Source of the DNA: Schlegelella_A sp036263655
Lineage (GTDB): Bacteria; Pseudomonadota; Gammaproteobacteria; Burkholderiales; Burkholderiaceae_C
Assembly (NCBI GenBank): GCA_036263655.1
Contig: DATAGP010000013.1
Location: 191,585-255,584 of the forward strand
Reading direction: 5' to 3'
Length of the DNA stretch: 64,000 bases
Positions 27,380-35,753 of the stretch are shown here, one piece after another. How positions within the stretch are numbered: position 1 is the stretch's first letter; each line of letters opens with the position of its first letter. Position numbers and translations under genes: made by a program. The notes under the pieces are model-generated. The model saw nothing but the letters and a program-made list of their open reading frames with translations. It ran no database searches and was not told the DNA's origin.

Positions 27380-27829
27380 ATGATGCTGCGCCGCCGAACG
27401 CTCGTGCTCGCCGGCGGCGCCGGGCTTGCCTTCGGCGTGCGCCCGGCGCACGCGGCGCTGGCACCGGCGCTGGTCGCGGCGGTGCACGGATGGGCCGGCA
27501 CGGCGGCGCCGCCGGGCACAGGCCGGGTCCGCCTGGAGATCGCGCCGCTGGTCGAGAACGGCAACGCGGTGCCGATCACGGTCAAGGTCGAGAGCCCGAT
27601 GACCGTGGCCGACCACGTGCGCGAGATCGCCGTCTTCACCGAAAAGAACCCGCAGCTCGACGTCGTGCGCTTCCATCTGGGGCCCGGCAACGGCCGCGCG
27701 GAGGTGGCGACGCGGATCCGGCTCGCGACGAGCCAGCACGTCGTCGCGCTGGCGCGCCTGAGCGACGGCAGCGTCTGGCAACACGCCGTCAGCGTCCTCG
27801 TCACGCTCGCCGCGTGCATCGAAGGCTGA
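27380..27829 (+). CDS. soxY: SoxY-like sulfur carrier with atypical C-terminus
   Basis: This roughly 149-residue protein has a Tat signal (LRRRTLVLAGG) and a SoxY domain: L-E-I-A-P-L-V-E-N-G-N-A-V-P-I-T-V, then F-T-E-K-N-P-Q-L-D and F-H-L-G-P. Canonical SoxY ends in a swinging Gly-Gly-Cys-Gly-Gly arm whose Cys carries the sulfur intermediate. Here the end is L-A-A-C-I-E-G: the Cys (about 146) is kept but the flanking glycines are not. Start ATG 27380 (GTG 27374 and ATG 27383 are alternatives). The partner soxZ follows 17 bases on. Confidence 0.85.
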   Translation: MMLRRRTLVLAGGAGLAFGVRPAHAALAPALVAAVHGWAGTAAPPGTGRVRLEIAPLVENGNAVPITVKVESPMTVADHVREIAVFTEKNPQLDVVRFHLGPGNGRAEVATRIRLATSQHVVALARLSDGSVWQHAVSVLVTLAACIEG

Positions 27830-27846
27830 CCGGGCGAGCTGCTGCG

Positions 27847-28176
27847 ATGTCGAGCACGGTCCGCGCCCTGATCCACGTGCCCCGCCCGGTGCGGCCCGGC
27901 GACGTCGTCGAGATCCGCGCCACCATCGCGCACGTGATGGAGACGGGGCATCGGCCCGATGCCGAAGGCCGCCGCGTGCCGCGCGACATCGTCACCCGTT
28001 TCGAGTGCCAGCTCGATGGCACGTCCGTCTTCGCCGCCGACGTGTATTCCGCCGTCGCGGCCAATCCCTACTTCGCGTTCACGCTGCGCGCCGAACGCAG
28101 CGGCACGCTCGTCCTCACCTGGGAAGGCGATCGCGGCTTCCGGCATCGCGAGACGGCGGCGCTCGAGGTGACATGA
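27847..28176 (+). CDS. soxZ: SoxZ-like partner of the sulfur carrier
   Basis: This 109-residue SoxZ-domain protein (V-R-P-G-D-V-V-E-I-R-A-T-I-A-H-V-M-E-T-G-H-R, then the F-x-C-x-L-D-G strand and the L-V-L-T-W-E-G-D end). It has no signal peptide, as expected, because SoxZ is exported as a complex with Tat-bearing SoxY. The heterodimer carries pathway intermediates in the periplasm. Its stop overlaps the soxA start (ATGA). Confidence 0.9.
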   Translation: MSSTVRALIHVPRPVRPGDVVEIRATIAHVMETGHRPDAEGRRVPRDIVTRFECQLDGTSVFAADVYSAVAANPYFAFTLRAERSGTLVLTWEGDRGFRHRETAALEVT

Positions 28177-28985
28177 ATCGCAGTGCCGGTGCTGCGGCGG
28201 CGGCGACGCTGCTGGCGGTGGCTGTCGCGGCGTGCACGCTGGCCGGCTCGGCGCCGTCGCCGCGCACGCCGACAAGCGCCGGCGCGGACACCCGCCGCCC
28301 GGGCTCCGACGACATGAGCGCGGCGCTGCAGTCGCTGCAGCGCGACGACACGCAGAACCCGGGCATGCTGTGGGTCCACGAAGGCGAGCGCCTGTGGGCG
28401 CGGCCGGCCGGCAACGGCGGCAGCTGCGCCGGCTGCCACGCATCCGGTGGCGCCAGCGTGGCGAGCGCGGCGGCCCGCCACCCGGTGTTCGACGCCGAGA
28501 AGCAGCGTCCGCTGACGCTTGCCGGCCGCATCGATCGCTGCCGGCAGCGCCACCTCGGCCTGCCCGGCGAGGGCGCCGACGGCGCCGAGGTGCTCGCGCT
28601 GTCGGCGTGGCTCGCGCATCGCGCGCGCGGGCTGCCGATCGAGTCGCCCGACGATGCGAGGCTCGCGCCATGGCGCGAGCGCGGCGAGGCGCTCTGGCGG
28701 CGTCGCATGGGACAGCTCGACCTCTCATGCCACCTCTGTCATGACCAGCGCGCCGGCGAGCGGCTCGGCGGCGCCGTCATCCCGCAGGGCCACCCGACGG
28801 GCTATCCGGCGTACCGCCTCGAATGGCAGACGCTCGGCTCGCTGCAGCGGCGCATCCGCGGCTGCCTGGTCGGCGTGCGCGCCGAGCCCTTCGCTGCGGA
28901 CGCCGACGAGTCGCTCGCCCTCGAGGTCTGGCTGCGGCGGCGTGCCGCCGGAATGAGGATCGAAGGCGTCGCGGTACGGCCGTGA
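28173..28985 (+). CDS. soxA: Dihaem cytochrome SoxA
   Basis: This 270-residue protein has an N-terminal signal sequence with a possible lipobox (AVAAC, Cys about 21) and two haem c motifs: C-A-G-C-H near residue 88 and C-H-L-C-H near 190. The catalytic-haem ligand Cys is in R-I-R-G-C-L-V-G-V-R-A near 230. Keeping both haem motifs makes it the dihaem type. With SoxX it forms the enzyme that couples thiosulfate to SoxY. No soxB or soxCD follows, so full thiosulfate oxidation would need genes elsewhere. Confidence 0.92.
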   Translation: MNRSAGAAAAATLLAVAVAACTLAGSAPSPRTPTSAGADTRRPGSDDMSAALQSLQRDDTQNPGMLWVHEGERLWARPAGNGGSCAGCHASGGASVASAAARHPVFDAEKQRPLTLAGRIDRCRQRHLGLPGEGADGAEVLALSAWLAHRARGLPIESPDDARLAPWRERGEALWRRRMGQLDLSCHLCHDQRAGERLGGAVIPQGHPTGYPAYRLEWQTLGSLQRRIRGCLVGVRAEPFAADADESLALEVWLRRRAAGMRIEGVAVRP

Positions 28986-29029
28986 GCGGTGACGACTCCC
29001 TTCTTCTCGCTCTCGGAAGACCGGCTCGT

Positions 29030-29449
29030 CTAAGCGCGCACAACCCAATCCACGATGTGAGCCGCCTGCGTCGCTCCGGCCTGTCGCTTGGCCTCGCGGC
29101 CGCCGCGGAGCAGAAGCAGGGTCGGGATGCTGCGGATGCCGAAGCGGGACGAAGTCTGCGGACTTCGATCGCTGTCCACCTTGGCGAACAACGCCCTGCC
29201 CTTCAGCTGCGCCGCGGCCTTCGCGAACTCCGGTGCCATGGCGCGGCACGGACCGCACCAATCGGCCCAGAAGTCGACGACCACCGGCAACTCGGTCCTG
29301 GAGACGACCGCATCGAAGCTCGCGTCGTCGAGCGTCACGGGCTTCGGCCCGAGCAGAAGCTGGTGACAGTGGCCGCATGTCGGGTCCTCGGTCGTGCGGT
29401 CATCCGGCACCCGATTGGTCTTCAGGCAATGCGCGCAAACGATCAGCAT
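29030..29449 (-). CDS. trxC: Thioredoxin 2 (zinc-containing)
   Basis: This 139-residue protein has an N-terminal zinc ribbon (Cys5/Cys8 and Cys25/Cys28) followed by a thioredoxin domain with the W-C-G-P-C active site (Cys65/Cys68) and the cis-Pro strand RSIPTLLLL. This is the TrxC layout. It reduces cytoplasmic disulfides and is often induced by oxidative stress. I chose ATG 29449 because the zinc motif starts at once. It is convergent with soxA (45-base gap), so a direct Sox role is not implied; periplasmic Sox thioredoxins have signal peptides and this one does not. Confidence 0.94.
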   Translation of the reverse strand: MLIVCAHCLKTNRVPDDRTTEDPTCGHCHQLLLGPKPVTLDDASFDAVVSRTELPVVVDFWADWCGPCRAMAPEFAKAAAQLKGRALFAKVDSDRSPQTSSRFGIRSIPTLLLLRGGREAKRQAGATQAAHIVDWVVRA

Positions 29450-29695
29450 CGTGCTGTCCCAGCCGCGCACGCTGCACACGCGCGTCGGAACGTTGTCACT
29501 CCTTCCGGCCGATCACTGTCCTGAATGCCCGGTCGCCGGTCTGTCGGCATGCGGAAGAGCGAGGCGTAGGACGCCACCGATGCGGCTTGCAAGCACCTGA
29601 TCCCGACAGGGTTGAGCGCGCGACATACATTGCCTCGAACCTTGCGATCGCCGTCCCTGATGCGCGCCGTCGCTGTCCACCTGCAGGAGAGACAG

Positions 29696-31090
29696 ATGAG
29701 ACTCTTCCGAACGCTCGGCGTCACGATTGTCGCGACCTTCATGGCCGGCCTTGCCATGGCTCAGGTTCCCAACCCGACGGTGAGCGGCCCGATCCCGTCG
29801 ACCGCCGCTCCGGGCGATCCCTCGCGCAACTATCCGTTCTTCGCCACCCACGTGGACCTGGCCGCCTGGGGCTACGTCGAGGAGGAGTTCGTCTTCGAGG
29901 GCACGGCGAATCGCTACACCACCACGCCGCCCCTGGAGACCGCCACGTTCGTCGATGGGGCGCACCCCTACCGCACCCGCATGCTCGTGCGCCGGCCCGT
30001 CGCGACGCCCTTCAACGGCACCGTCGTCGTCGAATGGCTCAACGTGACCAACGGCCTCGACATGGAGAACACCTTCTATCAGATGGACGAGCACCTGCTG
30101 CGGCGCGGCTATGCCTGGGTGGGCGTCTCGGTGCAGCGCATCGGCGTCAACCGGCTGCGCACCTGGAGCCCGGCCCGCTACGGCGACCTCGACGTGAGCC
30201 GGCGCAACGCCGACGGCACCGAGACGTTCACCAACGACGCGCTGCAGCACGACATCTTCTCCCAGGCCGTGCAGGCGATCCGCCAGCCGAGCGGCACGGC
30301 TCCGCTCGGACCGCTCCGGGCGCAGCGGGTCATCGCGACCGGGCACTCGCAGTCGGCGATGCGCCTCGTCGGCTACATCAACCAGGTCCATCCGCTGGCG
30401 CGCGTGGTCGACGCGTTCGCCCTGCACGGCTCGCTGGGCAACGCCGTTCGCGAGGACCTCCTCGTCCCGGTGGCGAAGATCCTCTCCGAGTACGACGTCC
30501 GTGCCCTCGAGTTTCCAGTGCGCCGGCCCGACGCGGCGCTGTTCCGCACCTGGGAAGTGGCCGGCACGTCGCACAACGACCGCAAGGCGTACATCAGCCG
30601 CGTCCTGCTCCAGCTGCGCGACATCGGCACGAACGTGGAGGCGAGCCTCAACTGCACCTTCATGCCGCCCGGCAGCGCCGTGCCTTTCCATCACGTCATG
30701 GCGGCGGCGATCGACTACCTGAACGAGTGGGTCAGGGACGGCAGACCCATGCCTTCGGCCCCGCCGCTCGAGTTCGTGCCGGGGGCCAACCCTCGGGAGC
30801 TCGTGCGCGACCAGTTCGGCATGGCGAAGGGCGGCATCCGGCTCGCGGCGGTGGAGGTGCCGACTGCCGTGAGCAGTGGCACCAACTTCGGCCCGGGCGC
30901 GTGCGACCGCTGGGGCTACAGCGACCCGTTGCCGGACCAGACGCTGCAGCAGCTCTACCCGAGCCAGGCCGACTACATGGCCAAGGTCATCAAGGCGGCC
31001 TTCGACAACGTCAAGGCGGGCTACATCCTGCCGATGGACGCGAAGGCGACCGTTCGGGAGGCGGCTCAGTCGGGAGTCGGCAGCCGCTAG
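29696..31090 (+). CDS. Secreted alpha/beta-hydrolase-domain protein
   Basis: This 464-residue protein has a clean signal peptide (1-22, ending AMAQ) and an alpha/beta-hydrolase domain of the type often annotated only as such. The nucleophile elbow G-H-S-Q-S-A (Ser about 225) follows V-V-E-W-L-N-V-T-N-G, the family's conserved N-terminal strand, and the catalytic His lies in G-T-S-H-N-D. The ATG at 29696 has a good AGGAGA site 7 bases upstream and gives a signal peptide at the N-terminus, unlike the longer frame from 29612. The substrate is unknown and the gene is monocistronic. Confidence 0.82.
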   Translation: MRLFRTLGVTIVATFMAGLAMAQVPNPTVSGPIPSTAAPGDPSRNYPFFATHVDLAAWGYVEEEFVFEGTANRYTTTPPLETATFVDGAHPYRTRMLVRRPVATPFNGTVVVEWLNVTNGLDMENTFYQMDEHLLRRGYAWVGVSVQRIGVNRLRTWSPARYGDLDVSRRNADGTETFTNDALQHDIFSQAVQAIRQPSGTAPLGPLRAQRVIATGHSQSAMRLVGYINQVHPLARVVDAFALHGSLGNAVREDLLVPVAKILSEYDVRALEFPVRRPDAALFRTWEVAGTSHNDRKAYISRVLLQLRDIGTNVEASLNCTFMPPGSAVPFHHVMAAAIDYLNEWVRDGRPMPSAPPLEFVPGANPRELVRDQFGMAKGGIRLAAVEVPTAVSSGTNFGPGACDRWGYSDPLPDQTLQQLYPSQADYMAKVIKAAFDNVKAGYILPMDAKATVREAAQSGVGSR

Positions 31091-31176
31091 CAGGGGGGCA
31101 GAAGCAAGGGGGGGCAGAAGGGTCGCCAGGAAACGCGCGCGACGGTAGCCCGCCGCTTCGCGACAACCTTGTGCGC

Positions 31177-31332
31177 ATGGCGACCCCGATCATCGTCAGC
31201 ATCCCGCACCAGCTCGCACGCTGGGACCGCGACCGGCTCACTTTCGCCGTCGCCGCGATGGGTCAGGCCATCCCCGGCGTCACCGATGTCTTGGACGCAC
31301 ATCGACAAGGCCTCTACTGCCGCGGAAGGTAG
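31177..31332 (+). pseudogene. Possible N-terminal fragment of a PHA-granule-associated protein
   Basis: In the 430-base gap between the hydrolase and the MFS gene, an ORF of 51 codons starts MATPIIVSIPHQLAR, resembling the opening of polyhydroxyalkanoic-acid-system (PHA_gran_rgn) proteins. It then loses similarity and stops. If real it is a truncated remnant. The rest of the gap (31091-31176 and 31333-31522) shows nothing recognisable. Confidence 0.22.
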
Positions 31333-31522
31333 CGATAGCCGCGCAGCCGTGAACCGGAACCAGGTTCCCTCGATCTCTCGCCTTCAACCCACAATCGGGC
31401 ATGCATCGGATGCACGCGCCGCTCCCGAAGTCGCGCCCGCCGGCTTGCGGCGTCCGAACCGCATCGGATAGCACGTCGCGGCCGGGTCCACGCGTCCTCT
31501 GCGACACGTGCCTGCCGTGCCG

Positions 31523-32833
31523 ATGATGGCCCGCAGGCCCGCCCTGGCGCCCTTCGGCACGCGCAGCTTCCGCTACCAGTTCCCTGCCGACCTGTGTACG
31601 GCGTGGGCGCTGGAGATGGAGACGATCATCCTCGGCTGGTACGTGCTGGTGGAGTCCGGCTCGGTGGTGCAGCTGACGCTCTTCGGCGCCCTGATGTACG
31701 TGGGCACTCTGCTGTCGCCGCTGCTGGGTACGCTGGGAGACCGCTGGGGCCTGCGCCAGGTGCTGGCGGGCATGCGGGCAAGCTATGCCCTGTTGGCCGG
31801 GGTGATCCTCGTGCTGATCGCCGCCGACAGGCTGAGCCCCTCGAGCGTCCTGGTCGTCGCCTTTCTCGTCGGACTGATCAAGCCGTCCGACATCGGCCTG
31901 CGAACGGCCCTGGTCAGCGCCACCGTTGCACCGGTGCAGCTGGTGGCGGCCATGTCGATCTCGCGCACGACGCAGGATTCGGCGCGCATCGGCGGTGCCC
32001 TGGCCGGAGCAGGGTTCATGGCCGGCCTGGGCATGGGGAGCGCTTATGTGCTCATCGTCGCGCTCTACCTGACCGGCATGGCGTTGACGCTACGTTCCGG
32101 CGGCGTGCAGCGGAGGGCGCCGAGCGCACCAGCCGCGGCGCACGGCACCGAGGTGCACGCGGCCGGCGCGCTGCACGTCCCGCCCGCAGCGCTGCCCCGG
32201 CCGGCGCTGCCCTGGCGCGACCTGCTGGCAGGCCTGCAACACGTCTGGCACACGCCCCGCCTGCGTGCGGCGATGTCGCTGGCGGCGCTGGTCAACCTCA
32301 GCGCGTTCCCGCTGAGTGGCGGACTCATGCCCTACATCGCACGCGACGTCTTCGGCATGGATCAGCAAGGCCTGGGCTGGCTGGTGGCCAGCTTTTCGAC
32401 AGGTGCCCTGTTGGGATCGCTCGGCATGAGCGCCTTCGGCGTTCACCTGCGGCCGGCGCGCACGATGCTGGTCGCCTGTGCGGCCTGGTACCTGTGCTTG
32501 CTGGGTCTGGCGCTGCCCATCGGCGCGCCCGCGGCCATGGCGCTCTATGTCGGCGCAGGCCTGACCCAGAGCCTGAGCATGCTTGCCATGGCGATCATCC
32601 TGATGCGCACGAGCAACGAGCGTTTCCGCGGACGCGTGATGGGCGTGCGCATGCTGGCCATCTACACGCTGCCGCTCGGCTTGCTGGCGTCGGGGCCCCT
32701 CATCACGGCCATCGGGTTTCACGGACTGGTGATGGTCTATGTCGGCGTCGGCATGACCTTCGTCGCCTCCATCGCGCTGGTCTGGCGCGACGACCTGCTG
32801 CCGCGCGGTGCTCCCGCCAATGCCTTGCGATGA
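31523..32833 (+). CDS. MFS transporter (MFS_3 / enterobactin-exporter type)
   Basis: This roughly 436-residue 12-helix transporter has helix 1 around W-A-L-E-M-E-T-I-I-L-G-W-Y-V-L, the loop 2-3 motif G-D-R-W-G-L-R-Q-V-L, and a longer hydrophilic linker after helix 6 (R-R-A-P-S-A-P-A-A-A-H-G...). The MFS_3 group includes EntS-like exporters, but the substrate is unknown. I chose ATG 31523; GTG 31508 is an alternative. No regulator adjoins it. Its end is 25 bases from the convergent DMT gene. Confidence 0.88.
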   Translation: MMARRPALAPFGTRSFRYQFPADLCTAWALEMETIILGWYVLVESGSVVQLTLFGALMYVGTLLSPLLGTLGDRWGLRQVLAGMRASYALLAGVILVLIAADRLSPSSVLVVAFLVGLIKPSDIGLRTALVSATVAPVQLVAAMSISRTTQDSARIGGALAGAGFMAGLGMGSAYVLIVALYLTGMALTLRSGGVQRRAPSAPAAAHGTEVHAAGALHVPPAALPRPALPWRDLLAGLQHVWHTPRLRAAMSLAALVNLSAFPLSGGLMPYIARDVFGMDQQGLGWLVASFSTGALLGSLGMSAFGVHLRPARTMLVACAAWYLCLLGLALPIGAPAAMALYVGAGLTQSLSMLAMAIILMRTSNERFRGRVMGVRMLAIYTLPLGLLASGPLITAIGFHGLVMVYVGVGMTFVASIALVWRDDLLPRGAPANALR

Positions 32834-32858
32834 CGCGCTGCATGTCCAGCCCCGTGGC

Positions 32859-33734
32859 CTACTGGGGCGTCGGCAGGATCGCCGGAGGCTTGCGTTCGGC
32901 GCGTCCCACCCACCAGCACGCGGCGAAGATCACCAAGGCGCCGAGCCACACCTGGGGCCGCACCGCTTCATCGAAGAACAGCCATCCGAACAGCGCCGCC
33001 CAGGGCAGCGCGGTGAATTCCAGCACGCCGAGTGCCTGCGCTTCCGCTTCGGCATAGGCGCGGGCGAGCAACTGAATGCCCAGGTTTCCCAAGAAGCCGG
33101 CGAGTACCGCCAAGCCCAAGGCCGACCACGTCGGCAAGGGTGCGCCGACCGCCGCAGGCGACAGCAACACCATCGGGATGACTGCGCTCGTCAAGGTGAG
33201 CAAGGTGGAGCCGTCCTTGGCGGCGCGCGCCCGCATCACGATCGCCGCCAGTGCATACGTCAGCGCCGCGGCGAGGATGGCGGCCAGCGCCAGGGCGCGC
33301 TCGCCATCGAAGCGCGGCGCGCCCTGGACCGTGACCAGAACGCCGGCAAAGCCCACGAACGCAGCCAGGACCACCGGCCCCCGCATCTTCTCGCCCAGAA
33401 ACAGATGGGCGAGCGGCGGGATGAGGAGCGGAGCGATGAACGAGAGCGTGATCGCCTCGGCGAGGCCGAGCCGCGTCAGGGCGAAGAAGAAGAGGAAGGC
33501 GGTGACGGTGATCAGGGTGCCGCGCAACACGTGAGCGGGCACCATTTCCCGCGTCAGCCTCGGCCGGCCTTGCCACCACCAGACCGCCAGGGCGAAGCCG
33601 GTGCCGAACACGTAGCGACCGAGCACGGCATAAGCCACGGGGTACGACCGCGTCAGCTCCTTCACCGCCGCATCGAGCGCACACAGCGCCGCGATGCCGA
33701 GAACAGCGAGAACGAAAGGGCGAGGCGACGACAC
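32859..33734 (-). CDS. DMT-superfamily (EamA) transporter
   Basis: This 291-residue protein has two EamA repeats and ten predicted membrane helices, with the N-terminal repeat containing L-I-P-P-L-A-H-L-F-L-G-E-K-M-R-G and the second containing P-W-A-A-L-F-G-W-L-F-F-D-E. Such transporters export amino acids, purines or other small metabolites. The specificity is unknown. The only start consistent with the first helix is the GTG at 33734. It is convergent with the MFS gene. Confidence 0.88.
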   Translation of the reverse strand: MSSPRPFVLAVLGIAALCALDAAVKELTRSYPVAYAVLGRYVFGTGFALAVWWWQGRPRLTREMVPAHVLRGTLITVTAFLFFFALTRLGLAEAITLSFIAPLLIPPLAHLFLGEKMRGPVVLAAFVGFAGVLVTVQGAPRFDGERALALAAILAAALTYALAAIVMRARAAKDGSTLLTLTSAVIPMVLLSPAAVGAPLPTWSALGLAVLAGFLGNLGIQLLARAYAEAEAQALGVLEFTALPWAALFGWLFFDEAVRPQVWLGALVIFAACWWVGRAERKPPAILPTPQ

Positions 33735-33858
33735 GCGGGCAATAGGGTGGGTCAGAGGATCGGTCGGCGATGGACATCAGGCTGACCACTCGAGTCCGTG
33801 CATCGGGCGTCCACGATCTGCGCCGCTCAGCAGTTGCCCGGAAGCGAACGCAAATGAC

Positions 33859-34962
33859 TCATGAAGTCGCAGCCCCACCCACGTTCAGCGTGAAAGCGCG
33901 AAAGTCCCCTTGGCTCGGCGGGCCGAAGCTGACCCAGCCTTCGACCGGCGCCGCCTTGCCATGCAGCGCGCTGATCATGGAAGCGGTCGTGAAGCTGGTC
34001 GGGCCGAGCTCGTCGGTGCGCAAGCGGCAAACCGGGTGGCGCTCGTCGTCACACGAGGCGAGCGCGCCTTGCAGATCGGCAAGCACCGGGCTTCCATGCC
34101 CCAGCCGGCGATCGAGCGAGCGCAGCCGCGCCACGGAGTTCTCCTCACCTTCGGGATAGCGGGCACCGCGCGCGAGGGGATGGTTGGTGTGCAGCGCCCG
34201 ATCAGGCGCGGGGAGCGGGAGCTCCACCACCTCCTCCGACGACGCCTCCAGCGACACGATCAGCGATGCGTCGGCAATGAGGTAGTGCTGGTTCGACGCA
34301 TGAGGCAGCCGTCGGCACCGATCGCTCGCCTCGGCGGCCGAGCGCGCTTCCAGCAGGTGGCGGACGACGAAGGCGACCGGCACGCCTTCGGCCGCCGAAG
34401 GGACCTGCGGGATCGAATTGACGCACACACCGACACCGGCATCGTTCACCCCGAGCAGCCCCAGCATGCCTGCAATCGTCACGATCACCGCGCCAGGTCG
34501 GCCGTCGCACGAGGCATGTTGCACGAGTCGCTGCAAGCCGTCGGTGTAAGCCCCCAGGTCCATGTTCTGCCCGATCCAGGTCACCCCGGCGGCATCGTTG
34601 CGGACCGCGAAGGCGCTGCACTTCTGCAGCCCCGGCCCGTCTTTCAGCCGCCGCCGAAAGGCCCACTCTTCATCGAGAAGCTGCAGTGCATAGACCTCTG
34701 CGCGCGAGAGTCCACTGCCGGCGGCGATGCCTTCGACCTCGCGCAGGAGATGGGGCGTGTGCCGCTCGATGGCCTCTTCGAACCGCGTCTCGCGCAAGAG
34801 CCGCGCCCGGTGCTCGATCGGGTCGTCGATGCCCTGTTTGCGCCAGACGGAGAGCAGCGCTTCGCTGTGTCCGGCGATGGCGTGGCGGAACGCGCGGCCC
34901 TGGGCGACGCCGCGCTCGTAGGGCGAACCGGTTGCAGCGAGGAGGCGATCGGAACTTCTCAT
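33859..34962 (-). CDS. C45-family autoproteolytic acyltransferase/hydrolase
   Basis: This 367-residue N-terminal-nucleophile hydrolase is related to acyl-CoA:6-aminopenicillanic acid acyltransferase. The self-cleavage/nucleophile site is Cys115 in L-Q-K-C-S-A-F-A-V, followed by G-Q-N-M-D-L. Later blocks include the V-C-V-N-S-I region and a H-T-N-H-P-L motif. The N-terminal prodomain has the expected ~110 residues. The family cleaves or transfers acyl groups on amide bonds. It lies 11 bases downstream of a Dpp-type ABC importer on the same strand, so its substrate is probably an imported acylated amino acid or peptide. I chose ATG 34962. Confidence 0.88.
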   Translation of the reverse strand: MRSSDRLLAATGSPYERGVAQGRAFRHAIAGHSEALLSVWRKQGIDDPIEHRARLLRETRFEEAIERHTPHLLREVEGIAAGSGLSRAEVYALQLLDEEWAFRRRLKDGPGLQKCSAFAVRNDAAGVTWIGQNMDLGAYTDGLQRLVQHASCDGRPGAVIVTIAGMLGLLGVNDAGVGVCVNSIPQVPSAAEGVPVAFVVRHLLEARSAAEASDRCRRLPHASNQHYLIADASLIVSLEASSEEVVELPLPAPDRALHTNHPLARGARYPEGEENSVARLRSLDRRLGHGSPVLADLQGALASCDDERHPVCRLRTDELGPTSFTTASMISALHGKAAPVEGWVSFGPPSQGDFRAFTLNVGGAATS

Positions 34963-34973
34963 GGTGGTCACGT

Positions 34974-35753
34974 TCACAAGATGGCTTCGCGCAGCGAACG
35001 ACTGTAGGGGTGGTCCGGCCACGCATAGAACCTGGCCGCCGGCGCCACTTCCACGAACTCCCCTGTGCGCATCACCGCAATGCGATCGGAAACGTAGCGC
35101 GTGGCCGCCAGGTCATGCGAGATGAAGAGCGCCGCGAATCCGTGCTCCTCCTGGAGATCTCGGATCAGGTTCAGGATCTGGCTCTGGATCGAGACATCGA
35201 GCGCGCTGACCGCCTCATCGAAAACGACGAAGCGCGGATGCGTGATGAGTGCGCGTGCGATGGCCATGCGCTGCCGCTGGCCACCCGACAGCTCCCCGGG
35301 AAAACGGGTGGCGAGCGCAGGTTCGAGCCCCACCTGGGCGAGCATGGCCGCGACCTTTTGCTGTCGCTCGGCACGATTGCCGATGTGCTGGATGTCGAGC
35401 GGTTCCGCGATGGAGCTCGCGCAGCGCAAGCGAGGGTTGAGCGCCCACTCGGGATGTTGGAACACGACGGAAAGCGCACCTGCCCTGCGCAGGCCAGGAT
35501 GGAACGGCTGCTGCTGGAACAGGAACTTCCCCGAGCTCGGCCTCACCAGGCCGAGCATCACCCGACCCAGCGTGGTCTTGCCCGACCCCGACTCACCGAC
35601 CAGGCCCAGGGTCTCACCGGGCCGGATCTGCAGCGACACGCCCTTGACGGCGGGCACGGCCACGCGTTTCCATACCGGCCCCGTGCGGTAGGTCACGGCC
35701 AGATCCGTGAGGCTGATGATGGGATCGTGCGCGGTCTGTCCGAGGGGCTCCAC
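34974..35753 (-). CDS. Dpp/Opp-type ABC ATPase (DppF-like)
   Basis: This 259-residue ATPase has Walker A G-E-S-G-S-G-K-T-T (about 53-61), a Q-loop in V-V-F-Q-H-P-E-W-A-L-N-P, the signature L-S-G-G-Q-R-Q-R and Walker B F-V-V-F-D-E-A-V-S-A-L-D. It is the second ATPase of a peptide importer and lacks the C-terminal iron-sulfur Cys motif of its partner. It starts with GTG overlapping the stop of the DppD-like gene by one base. The gene order here is A-B-C-D-F with the C45 hydrolase last. Confidence 0.93.
   Translation of the reverse strand: MEPLGQTAHDPIISLTDLAVTYRTGPVWKRVAVPAVKGVSLQIRPGETLGLVGESGSGKTTLGRVMLGLVRPSSGKFLFQQQPFHPGLRRAGALSVVFQHPEWALNPRLRCASSIAEPLDIQHIGNRAERQQKVAAMLAQVGLEPALATRFPGELSGGQRQRMAIARALITHPRFVVFDEAVSALDVSIQSQILNLIRDLQEEHGFAALFISHDLAATRYVSDRIAVMRTGEFVEVAPAARFYAWPDHPYSRSLREAIL

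Noticed and set aside
29030..29449. Thioredoxin as a SoxW-type periplasmic partner of the Sox cluster
   Set aside because: It has no signal peptide and carries the N-terminal zinc ribbon of cytoplasmic TrxC; it is also convergent, not in the sox operon.
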